Assembly: GCA_028293745.1 (NCBI GenBank)
Contig: JAQGOF010000175.1
Span: 1 to 40,651 of the forward strand
Direction of reading: 5' to 3'
Origin: Gammaproteobacteria bacterium
GTDB lineage: Bacteria > Pseudomonadota > Gammaproteobacteria > Steroidobacterales > Steroidobacteraceae
Length of the DNA: 40,651 bases
A program made the translations under genes and the position numbers. Positions 15,287-23,025 of this stretch are shown one piece after another (positions within the stretch are counted from its first letter, which is position 1; every line of letters begins with the position of its first letter). Under the pieces are notes generated by a model. The model worked only from the letters and a program-made list of their open reading frames with translations, had not been told where the DNA came from and ran no database searches.

Positions 15287-17632
15287 TCAATGTAACCGCC
15301 CGATGGCCGAGGCTCCGGCCCGATCTCCTGCCGTCATTGCGAGCAATCGCTCGGGATCCACGGGTTTGGTGAGATGATCGTCGAAACCAGCGGCGATGGC
15401 CTGAGCACGGTCCTCAGGGCGTCCGTAACCCGTCATCGCATACAACAGCGTCGCGCGATCTGGAAAGCGGGTCCGAATGGACTGAGCCACGAGATAGCCG
15501 TCCATGCCTGGCAGACCAATGTCGAGCAAGATGAAGTCTGCTACGAAACTCTCAAGCGCGCTGAGTGCGGCGGGTCCGTCATGTACCACTACGACTTGTT
15601 GACCTGCCATCCTCAATAGCAAGGCGAGCGATTCGGCCGAATCGTGGTTGTCCTCGACGACAAGGATACGCCGCGCGCGGTGGGGTCGGCCCGCGTCCTC
15701 CGGATCAATTCGTACCGAGCCTTGTGGCGGACGCGTTCGGGGCAGCTGCACGCGGAATTCGCTGCCGCTCCCGAGTCCTGCGCTGCGCGCCTCTACCCAC
15801 CCGCCGTGCATTTCAACCAGATGCTTGACGATCGTGAGTCCGATGCCTAATCCACCTTCGCTGCGATCTAGCGTGCGGTCTCCTTGCAGGAAGAGGTCGA
15901 AAATGTTGGGTAGCATCTGCGGATCGATTCCCATTCCCTCATCGAGCACGCTCACGAACACTTCCTCCTGCACACACTCAACGACGAACCGGATTTGCGT
16001 GCGCTCGGGCGAATACTTCGCCGCATTGTTCAACAGGTTCACAAAGATCTGGCTCAGCCGTACGGGATCCGCGTCAACGAATACCGGCTCCACCGAGCGC
16101 GTCAAGCTCACGGTCTGTTGTTTGATGTCCAGCAGCGGCTGAACGGATTCGAGAGCCAGCCCCAACACGCGCTCAAGTGCGAGTGTTTCCTTCTTCAGCT
16201 CAACGGCGCCGCGTGTGATTCGAGCCACGTCGAGGAGATCGTCCACCAGGCGCGTGAGCTGAATTGCCTGGCGCTGCAAGAGCTCGCTCGAGCGCCGAAC
16301 AGCGGCTGCATCGAGTGCCTCGTTGGCGAGAATGTGCGCAACATTGCGTATCGGAGCTAATGGGTTTCGCAACTCATGGGCGAGCATCGCGAGAAACTCA
16401 TCTTTGCGGCGGTTCGCCTCGCGCAGTTGCTGCTCGGCCTGCTCTCTGGCAGTCACATCCCGATGAGCAACCAGGAGGTGAGCAATCGGGCCCTTGGGCT
16501 GCCCGATCGGCGCGACGGTAACCTCCGCAAATCGCCGTCCGGCAGGCAGGTCGGCCACTTCGCGATACACAACCGGCTGCCGAGTGCCGAGGGCCTCCTG
16601 GAACTTCTCGCGCACCAGCGCCTGACTGTTGGTCGGAATAACCTCCTCGAGCAGTCGGCCCTGCACCTGCTCGCAGGTGTAGCCGCTTGTCCGTAGAAAT
16701 GAAGGGTTGACAGAGAGAAAGCGGAACTGCCCAGGGAGCTCTATGCCGATCAGACAGAGGCCGTCAGAGGCATTGTCATAAATGAGCTTCAACAGGCGCT
16801 CGCGCGCGCGCAAAGTCTCCTCGGCTTTGCGCCGCTCAGTAACGTCTTGGGCCAAAACATAGAATCCACGCACAGACCCGTCAGCGCCTTGCTCTGGAAC
16901 GTAGGTAACTTCGCAGAGCCGGGCACCGAGTTTGTGGTGCCGAATCCTTGCGTCAAAGCGCACGACCTCGCCACGCAACACCGCCTGCACTTGCGGGACG
17001 CTCTCAGCATAGAGTGTTTCGCCCAGAACCTCGCGCAGGTGCAGAGGAGGATCTGCCGGATCGCAGTCGAGCCATTCGCGAAGGGTCGCATTGGCAAAGC
17101 GAAACCTCTCATCCTGCTCGACGTAGCTGACAAGGAGCGGGAGGGCATTCGCCATCAGGGACAGCCGTGCCGCACTTTCACGCGAGCGGCGGCTGGCTTC
17201 GCGGGCACTACTGAGCGCCTGCATTTGCGCGCCTTGCATGCGCTGTAATTCACTCATGATGTGACAGACCAGCAAAGCCGTCGCGAAGAAGAGCAGCACG
17301 TGCGCGCTCCACTGCATGGCATTCCCGCCGTTCGGCCACTCAGCAAACCAAACGGTCGCAACTAAAGGTGCAAGCAGACTGGCGAGAATCCCCGGGCCAC
17401 GGCCACCGAGCCAAACGCTCATGAGCACACTGATCACGAACGGCAGCAGCGGCGCCTGCGCGCCCAGAATCGGCGCCAGGGCCGCCCGAATGGCTGCGAT
17501 CCCCATGACTAGGAGCGCCGCGGTCCCATAGCGGAGCCAGGCAGGCCGGTCGGCAAACCGCGGGCCTATGGACACCTGGCTACGCGAAGCCATGCTCCCG
17601 ACTTGCTCCCCCTCGGCAGCGGAAAGGCTCAT
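15287..17632 (-). CDS. Membrane hybrid sensor histidine kinase with two PAS domains
   Basis: A 781-residue hybrid kinase. Residues ~32-125 hold several membrane segments of a MASE/DUF4118-like sensor (YGTAALLVMGIAAIRAALAP, VLLFFATALLVCH). Two PAS-PAC units follow at ~150-270 and ~275-400 (each ending in DVTERRKAEE or DVTAREQAEQ). The H-box FLAMLAHELRNPL gives His419. The ATPase has NLLNNAAKYS, DEGMGIDPQM and GGLGIGLTIVKHLVEMHGG. The C-terminal receiver (from ~655) has the acidic pair in VVEDNHD, phospho-acceptor Asp704 in LLDIGLPGMDG and Lys756. All catalytic residues are present. The output partner, perhaps a phosphotransfer protein, is not next to it. Confidence 0.94.
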   Translation of the reverse strand: MSLSAAEGEQVGSMASRSQVSIGPRFADRPAWLRYGTAALLVMGIAAIRAALAPILGAQAPLLPFVISVLMSVWLGGRGPGILASLLAPLVATVWFAEWPNGGNAMQWSAHVLLFFATALLVCHIMSELQRMQGAQMQALSSAREASRRSRESAARLSLMANALPLLVSYVEQDERFRFANATLREWLDCDPADPPLHLREVLGETLYAESVPQVQAVLRGEVVRFDARIRHHKLGARLCEVTYVPEQGADGSVRGFYVLAQDVTERRKAEETLRARERLLKLIYDNASDGLCLIGIELPGQFRFLSVNPSFLRTSGYTCEQVQGRLLEEVIPTNSQALVREKFQEALGTRQPVVYREVADLPAGRRFAEVTVAPIGQPKGPIAHLLVAHRDVTAREQAEQQLREANRRKDEFLAMLAHELRNPLAPIRNVAHILANEALDAAAVRRSSELLQRQAIQLTRLVDDLLDVARITRGAVELKKETLALERVLGLALESVQPLLDIKQQTVSLTRSVEPVFVDADPVRLSQIFVNLLNNAAKYSPERTQIRFVVECVQEEVFVSVLDEGMGIDPQMLPNIFDLFLQGDRTLDRSEGGLGIGLTIVKHLVEMHGGWVEARSAGLGSGSEFRVQLPRTRPPQGSVRIDPEDAGRPHRARRILVVEDNHDSAESLALLLRMAGQQVVVVHDGPAALSALESFVADFILLDIGLPGMDGYLVAQSIRTRFPDRATLLYAMTGYGRPEDRAQAIAAGFDDHLTKPVDPERLLAMTAGDRAGASAIGRLH

Positions 17633-18020
17633 CGCGAAGCGCCTTCGATGGTGTGTCGCCTGATGTAGCCCAACGCTGTTATCTCAACCTTTGCTCGAGG
17701 GTGAAAGCAGATCTGGCGCCCAGCGCACTCTCACGCCGCCCGCGAGAGGTCTCTATGCGGGTCCGAGCGGTTCCCCCGGCAAGTTCCGTTCCTACGGGGC
17801 CCTCAGCCCTCGGGGAACGCAGGGGTTCAGTATTGTTGCGTTGTGAGTACATCCGGGACATTGCAATGCCTTGATAGCAAATGGATTACCAGCCTGTGTC
17901 CGACCTTGCGCCCCTAGAGATGTAACTCCGATACCTGTAGGCCGTCACCATCCGACATAGGTCGGCAATCACGCGAAAATAGAATCCCACGGGCTTGGTA
18001 GGCAATTAGGGCGACATTGA
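17633..18020. other. Gene-free region upstream of the hybrid kinase
   Basis: No gene recognised. It must hold the promoter of the minus-strand hybrid kinase. A GAGTACATC word near 17844 is the only element vaguely like the dyad half-site. Confidence 0.35.
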
Positions 18021-18340
18021 TCACTGTGCGAGCCCTGTACGCAGCACGTCCGGGTCCACGGGTTTAACGAGATGCTGGTGAAAACCAGCCTGCCGCCCGC
18101 GCGCTCGATCGCCTCCGGACCCCATCCGGTGAGCGCGATAAGCAGCGTCGAGCCCGCCCATCCCAAGCCCACCTCGCGTGCGATGCGATGAGCGTTCGAC
18201 TTGGCTGAAGAGCTCGAACACCTGTTCCAGCATCTCCGGCGGAATTCCAACACCTATATCGCTAACGCTCACAACGATCTCGGCTTCGTCACGCCGCACC
18301 TCGACCACAATGCGATCACCGTGCCCCCTCGCCTTCGATC
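18021..18340 (-). pseudogene. Hybrid histidine kinase remnant: ATPase fused to receiver tail
   Basis: The frame contains the middle of a HATPase domain (DRIVVEVRRDEAEIVVSVSD, IGVGIPPEMLEQVFELFSQV, RTRGGLG) and then jumps to the end of a receiver (AGFHQHLVKPVDPDVLRTGL). A second frame supplies the missing strand, STLLIALTGWGPEAIERAGG. The G2 box, the rest of the ATPase and the receiver with its phospho-acceptor Asp are deleted, and there is at least one frameshift. It is a decayed relative of the hybrid kinase at 23026, which has LIAALTGWG and FVKPVD at the same places. It cannot signal. Confidence 0.78.
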
Positions 18341-18344
18341 TGCA

Positions 18345-18880
18345 CACGTACTCACAGCTCGAGGGCACCATCTGGCCCTCGTGGGGCCGATACACAGCGA
18401 ATTGCGCGCAAAGCGTCTTCGACGCTGAGGTCATCGCCATAACGGTCGATCTTCAGGGCATCGGTCGATTCAATCCACCCTTCTGCGTTCAACCGGAGAA
18501 TCACCTCCGCCCGAACGTCCCCGCAATGAGCCCTTAACTCGAATAGTGCCTGGGCCGGAAACGGTCCAATGAAGTTCGCGGTTGCAGAGGATTGCATCCG
18601 GAACCAAAGGGAGCGTCAACAAATAACGGATCACCCACTCGTGAGCGCGAGCGGTTCGTTCGCGCATGCGTTCGGTTGGTACCACCCCGAAGATGCGACT
18701 CTTGTGGCTGGCGATTCCGTCGGCCAGAGAGTCGGGCACACGGATCGCGCGAGTACCGCCGAGTGTCGCCCGCCACGCGAACCCGACCCTGTGTAAATCC
18801 ACGACTTGGGTCGCCGTGAAACCGGGTGACCCTCGATTCCTAACTTCGGAAAACAACGGGGCGGGTACGCAAGTGTCATG
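18345..18880 (-). pseudogene. DUF6920 family protein remnant, frameshifted
   Basis: Two minus-strand frames together give part of a DUF6920 protein: FAWRATLGGTRAIRVPDSLA, GIASHKSRIFGVVPTER and VIRYLLTLPLVPDAILCNRE, then in another frame DVRAEVILRLNAEGWIESTD. This order (RVVDS...DG...GL-P...RYL-ELP-PDAIL-N...W...fd--G-I) is how I remember this uncharacterised family. It lacks a believable start and its C-terminal third, and it runs into the kinase remnant at about 18340. The family call is moderate. Confidence 0.5.
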
Positions 18881-19364
18881 CCGCCGGGCGCAAGGGTGCA
18901 CTACTCACTCTACCGTCCCTGCTTGCGGGCTACAGCGGGTGCTACGGTGTTCGCCTCTCGAACTCAGACTCAATCACGTCGGTGGTGATCTCAGATTTCT
19001 TTGCAACGTAGAGTAAGAAATGCCATGTGTGAGACATTTTGCCCTTCGTGCTGCAAATCTGCCGGTCTGACGACCGCCACACTGTTAAATGGCGGTACTT
19101 CAGCTGCGGCAAGGTGGCGTGGCGAACAGTTAGCCGTTTGTCGATGCGCAAAAACGGCCTTCTGGGTCGCCGATCCGCTCGCGACAGCGCACGACGCCGC
19201 GTTAACGCGCGTGTTTTGCACGTCGTGCAGAACCCACCAGTCGCGCAGACGCCTTACCATCGGCGTGAGATTGTTGGCGTCGACGCAGTTGCGTAGGTTG
19301 AGGCATCGCCCGTGACTCTCCTTCCGGCACAACCTTTGCGGGTCACCCACAAAGGAGGTGCAGA
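18881..19364. other. Intergenic region with dyad site 5
   Basis: No gene recognised. It contains dyad site 5 at 19030-19046 and, just before the next gene, a complete Shine-Dalgarno AAAGGAGGTG at 19351-19360. Site 5 faces the minus strand, towards the DUF6920 remnant. Confidence 0.5.
19030..19046 (-). promoter_or_regulatory. Dyad site 5
   Basis: TGAGAC-ATTTT-GCCCTT on the plus strand: one perfect arm, one arm with 3 of 6 positions (GCCCTT against GTCTCA). On the minus strand it reads GTCTCACACATGG, and TTGC stands 6 bp upstream as at sites 1, 2 and 6. Weaker than the others. Confidence 0.4.
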
Positions 19365-19781
19365 TTGAACGACACACCCGAGAATTCAGGTCACGAGGCC
19401 GGCTACTTGCGTTGGCTCACGCGACGGATACTGGTAGCGGACGACAATGCGCAAGATCGTGCACTCCTTTCGAGTTTTCTTAAGCGTAGAGGACACCTCG
19501 TCCGCACTGTTGACCGTGGTGTTGACGCAATCGACGTTGCGCCCCTGTTTCGGCCGCATGTGGTCTTTCTGGCCATTCACACACCCGAGCCTGATGGATG
19601 GGAGGTGTGCGAGCAGCTCAGGGCCAGCAACAATGTTGAGGAGGCCGCGATCTTTGCATTGACAACCAATGCACCAGGCGAGTATGCGGCGCGATGTCGT
19701 CACGCGCACTTCGACGCGTACCTGCTAAAGCCCGTCGAGCTCGATCTGGCCGATCGACTGGTCCATAGCTCATCCCATTGA
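19365..19781 (+). CDS. Stand-alone receiver domain lacking the phospho-acceptor aspartate
   Basis: A 138-residue single-domain response regulator fold. The acidic pair is present (ILVADDNAQDR, Asp26-Asp27), as are the Thr switch (FALTTNAPG, Thr100/101) and the Lys (LLKPVEL, Lys122). The expected phospho-acceptor at residue 70 is alanine: VVFLAIHTPEPDGWE where the family has LDxxMPxMDG. It therefore cannot be phosphorylated in the normal way. The start is a TTG at 19365, chosen because AAAGGAGGTG ends 4 bp before it. The closest downstream same-strand gene is a short histidine kinase with an altered H-box at 20326. It may act by binding, as known pseudo-receivers do. Confidence 0.82.
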   Translation: MNDTPENSGHEAGYLRWLTRRILVADDNAQDRALLSSFLKRRGHLVRTVDRGVDAIDVAPLFRPHVVFLAIHTPEPDGWEVCEQLRASNNVEEAAIFALTTNAPGEYAARCRHAHFDAYLLKPVELDLADRLVHSSSH

Positions 19782-20060
19782 ACGGTTACCCGCAGTCCAG
19801 AGGGCACCCGCGACGAAGCGATAGCGGGGCGACTCGTCCTCAAGGATCGAGAGCGCAGTCCGGTCATAAGCATACCATCTCAGCCCCCGGGTGCGGGTGC
19901 CGACACCGTTCGAGAACATGTTGATGCCGGTCTGGCTCACCTGCGGACCCGATCTATTGCCCAGCACCAAGCCCAGACTGAAGTTGCGCGACTTCTCCGG
20001 CTCCAACTTGTGCGGCCTCGTTATCGCGGCCGCGACTACGACGGCATCATTCCTACTAGA
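19770..20060 (-). pseudogene. TonB-dependent receptor barrel fragment
   Basis: This minus-strand frame carries short stretches typical of outer-membrane TonB-dependent receptors, in the right order: LEPEKSRNFSLGLVLGN, the strand with which many such barrels continue after an NP-x-L-KPE turn, then GVGTRTRGLRWYAY and ESPRYRFVAGALWTAGNRS. About 100 residues in all, against 700-1000 for an intact receptor, without plug domain, signal peptide or C-terminal strand. I read it as a scrap left by a rearrangement. Confidence 0.5.
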
Positions 20061-20325
20061 GCTGGCTGGACAACCGGCGGTAAAAATCATCTTTCCCAGA
20101 AGAGATGAAATGCAAACGCTGCGTGTCGCGGCGGACGTCTGCGAGCACTCTAACCCGGGTATTTAACTTGCTGGCGCCACCCCGCAGGCACCGAAACCCG
20201 CCGTTTTCTGTGCCCGAGAGGCCTGATCAATTGCTATCATGCGAGGCTCTTTAGTGTCTTTCGGCTGCCTCGACCCGCGAGCGAGCTCCATGAAATGGCG
20301 GCCGTAATTGGCTAACTGCCCGCCC

Positions 20326-21024
20326 ATGTCAGACCCACCGTTAAACGATTTTCTCGAGGCATTGGCCCATGCGCTCAGAAAGCCGCTGATGCCGGTGAGA
20401 ACGGCAGCGGAAGAGCTCCGCATGACCGCCGCCGATCCGAATTCCCAACGAATGGGTGAGATCATTTTCCGACAAGTGCAGCATATGGAACGGATGGTCG
20501 ACGCACTCCTCGACTTATCGTTGCTGCAGCGAGGTCGCCTGCAGATGACTCACTCGAGTGTCGAGTTGCTACGCGTCATCGAGTTGGCAGTCGAGGAATG
20601 CAGGCCAGCTCTGGAGTCCAAAAGTCAGCGTCTTATTCTGAATATGCCAGAACAAGCTCTGCGGATCCAAGGCGATGAGCTTCGCCTCGTGCAGATTGTC
20701 CGGAATCTGCTCGACAATGCGGTCAAATTCACACCCGACGGTGGGTCCATTCATCTTTCGATTGCAGGGGTAGGCTCACAGGCAGAGATTCAAGTGCAGG
20801 ACACTGGCTGCGGCTTAACACCAACTGTTCTATCACGGCTCTTCGACGCGTTCGTTTTGGCCTCCACGGCTCAGGCCGAAGCCGGCATAGGCGTGAGTCT
20901 CAACATCACCAAGCATCTCGTCGAACTTCACAACGGCACCATCAGTGCCGCTAGCGCCGGACCCGGGCAAGGTTCGCAATTCTGCGTGAGCTTGCCACTT
21001 GCGAACCTTGAGCGCTCTTGGTGA
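20326..21024 (+). CDS. Short soluble histidine kinase with non-canonical H-box
   Basis: A 232-residue kinase core without a sensor domain or membrane segment. The dimerisation helix has EALAHALRKPLMPVRTAAEE: His15 is kept but the next residue, normally Glu, is Ala, and the usual N of HELRNP is Lys. The N-box NLLDNAVKFTPDGG and G1 box DTGCGL are good. The G2 region is EAGIGVSLNITKHLVELHNG instead of GLGLGL. In HisKA kinases the Glu after His helps phosphotransfer, so catalysis is probably reduced or altered. ATG 20326 is preferred over an in-frame TTG at 20308; neither has a strong ribosome site. The receiver without its Asp (19365) is upstream on the same strand, with a TonB scrap between. 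Confidence 0.82.
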   Translation: MSDPPLNDFLEALAHALRKPLMPVRTAAEELRMTAADPNSQRMGEIIFRQVQHMERMVDALLDLSLLQRGRLQMTHSSVELLRVIELAVEECRPALESKSQRLILNMPEQALRIQGDELRLVQIVRNLLDNAVKFTPDGGSIHLSIAGVGSQAEIQVQDTGCGLTPTVLSRLFDAFVLASTAQAEAGIGVSLNITKHLVELHNGTISAASAGPGQGSQFCVSLPLANLERSW

Positions 21025-21881
21025 ACGCAGTCTAGTCAAGCACACCCCAGCTGGCGACCAAGCCCGCTCTCAGCCGCATCGTTGCTCTCCAATCTTCGGC
21101 GGACTGCGACGATCACGCGGTGAGCGAGAGCCCAGCGCTCGGGCGTGCTTTCGGGGCTCCATTAACGGTGCGCTACTCTCGTGTTCAGCGCGGCTGCGTT
21201 CGAGTGGTGCGTCGACTTCGATTTTTAGTTCTAACAGCAACGGTTCCGCTTCCATGATGTCGTGACCGTCAATCGTCAGTTCGGCAATCACGCTGCCCCG
21301 GCGAGCGAGGCATTGCTGAACCTTCAGCGACTTCACCAAGATAGCAATCGTCGATTTACTGCATCGGTGTTCAGCCGCGCGATGTTGCGCACCTTCCCCG
21401 GGGTTCGTGCCGGATACGCTCACAAACCCGCATTGTGCAGCCGCTTGATAAGCGTGGCCTTGCGCGCGTGCTCGCCTCGAAGCGCTTCGAATCGGCGGCG
21501 GAAGTCGCCTCCGTAGTTGCGCGCAGCGAGGTCCCGAAGATCCTCCAATCAGACGCGTCCCGTGAACCCTATGCCGGAGATCAGACGGACGGCATTCGCG
21601 CTGCCAGACTCGGCGCTTGCTGCAGTCCGATATCTAACGGAAAAAAAGCCGATTCGCAGCAAGCGTCGTGCGCTCGCAATCCCGCTCCGCGCCCGCAGGC
21701 TGTAGCCACTTCGCGACGGTGTTATGTCGTGCAATGCAGACGCGAATGCGCACTTCGTCACGTTCTGGTTCAGCCACCAGTGGGACATCTTGACCCACAT
21801 AGAGCAGATCGCCGCTAATGGCGCCGCTTCGAATTGAAACGTGCCGTCGCTTGCGGCCGGCAAAATCGTGAGGAGAGGTTA
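21025..21881. other. 850-bp region with a minus-strand gene scrap
   Basis: No intact gene. On the minus strand, 21548-21420, 42 codons between two stops read LEDLRDLAARNYGGDFRRRF then ALRGEHARKATLIKRLHNAG, a helical, gene-like sequence with strong codon order but no start. I cannot name its family; it looks like the C terminus of a lost gene. A further minus-strand stretch around 21150-21330 (RRGSVIAELTIDGHDIMEAE) also looks coding-like but unassigned. No promoter or hairpin stands out. Confidence 0.45.
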
Positions 21882-22424
21882 ATGTCGAAACTCGTGTATG
21901 CACTTCTTGGCGCGGGCGCGCTGGTGGCCGTTGCCTCGCTCGGCTCTCGAGTCGTCGTGGCGGACACGCTGTCGGGCAGCAGTAGTTCCAGCAGCAGCTC
22001 GAGCAGCAGTAGTTCAAGCAGCGGATATGGCCCGGACTGCAGTGGTGCAGCGGCGTCGCTCGGCGTCATTTGGCCGCCGAACCACACGATGGTGACAGAG
22101 AGCATCGTAGGCGTGACGGACGCCTTCGGTCTCCCGACGACCATCGCGGTCACTGGCATTCAGCAGGACGAGCCCGTCGAGGCGATCGGAAGCGGCAATA
22201 CTGCGCCCGATGGCTCGGGCGTGGGCACCTCCACCGCCTACGTACGCGCCGAGCGCGCAGGTCCCGGAACCGGCCGCATCTACTTCATCTCATTTACCGC
22301 AACCAATACGCAGGGCGCGCAGTGCAGCGGAATGGTGCAGGCATTCGTTCCTCACGACCAGGGTCAAGGATTCACTCCGGTAGACACCGGACAGCGCTAC
22401 GATTCAACCGTCTTGGCCAATTGA
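21882..22424 (+). CDS. Secreted poly-serine linker protein with WPPNH / RAER domain
   Basis: A 180-residue exported protein. Signal peptide YALLGAGALVAVASLGSRVV..ADT is followed by a run of about 16 serines (residues ~31-47), then one beta domain of ~125 residues. That domain has LGVIWPPNHTMVTESIVGV, ITGIQQDEPV-like text, AYVRAERAGPGTGRIYFISF and QAFVPHDQGQG. This WPPNHKM...RAER-x-G-x-GR-Y...VPHD pattern is a repeated module in bacterial extracellular proteins. Two cysteines (DCSG and QCSG) may bridge. GAGGAGAGG lies before the ATG at 21882. A strong hairpin follows the gene. Extracellular location is inferred. Confidence 0.82.
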   Translation: MSKLVYALLGAGALVAVASLGSRVVVADTLSGSSSSSSSSSSSSSSSGYGPDCSGAAASLGVIWPPNHTMVTESIVGVTDAFGLPTTIAVTGIQQDEPVEAIGSGNTAPDGSGVGTSTAYVRAERAGPGTGRIYFISFTATNTQGAQCSGMVQAFVPHDQGQGFTPVDTGQRYDSTVLAN

Positions 22425-22443
22425 TTGCACAGAGTAAACTCAG

Positions 22444-22482
22444 CCTGCGGACCGCTGCGCCTTCCCGGCAGCGGACCGCAGG
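22444..22482. terminator. 15-bp hairpin after the poly-serine protein gene
   Basis: CCTGCGGACCGCTGC (22444-22458) and GCAGCGGACCGCAGG (22468-22482) pair over 15 positions with one mismatch and a 9-base loop, 19 bp after the stop codon. It lacks a T-run but stands where a terminator is expected. Confidence 0.6.
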
Positions 22483-22602
22483 TCGAGCCTCAGCGCGCCG
22501 CTCCGCACTGCACCGAAGGGCGGGTGGTCGATCATGTTGATGTTGCCGCGTCGAGCTTTAAGAGAACGCGGTTGCTACGCTGCCTACAGTTCCCACAATG
22601 CG

Positions 22603-22968
22603 CTACACCTTGCGCCGGTGCGAGCTCGAGCCCTTGGATTGTCGCGCGGCCGACCTTTCAACTACCACTTGCAGGTGCCGTACTCCGGTGGCACTCGACT
22701 CGTCGTCGCTATCCATAGAGAACCCGCTAGTCCTCAGGGTCTCCAACGTTTCTTCGAGCGTGGTGCCAACGCGCCTTTCGCGTGTAGGTCGCGTTGCACC
22801 TTGTTTGAGGGCGCCTGGTGCATGCACAGTGGCAGCCTGCCCGACCTGAGCAAGCGTATGTGCGGCCGCACCGCAGTCCTTATGGACCGCCTGGGCATCC
22901 CTGCCTTGTTCTTGGCGCATCTGCATCGTAAGCGCCGCGCCTGTGGATCTCTTACCGGTCTCGGCCAA
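22603..22968 (-). pseudogene. SPOR-like family paralogue, apparently N-terminally truncated
   Basis: A 121-residue minus-strand frame ending in GTTLEETLETLRTSGFSMDS and ATGVRHLQVVVE, clearly related to the C-terminal tail of the protein at 8147 (GGTLEDTLEELRKTEF..., STGVRHLRVEVQ). The SPOR-like region is missing; the stretch before the tail is Gln/Ala-rich linker. Only a TTG is available as a start (22968) and the upstream kinase gene ends at 23026, so a longer form is not possible. It is either a short functional tail protein or a remnant. A weak dyad-like word (GCCTCACATCGCG, minus strand, 22986-22974) lies just upstream. Confidence 0.5.
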
Positions 22969-23025
22969 AGTCTCGCGATGTGAGGCAACACGCAGAATTG
23001 ATTCCGCAGCCCTGTGCCTGCCGTG

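Noticed and set aside
22974..22986. CGCGATGTGAGGC as a ninth dyad
   Set aside because: One arm only (GCCTCA); the partner arm does not match, so it is mentioned but not counted.
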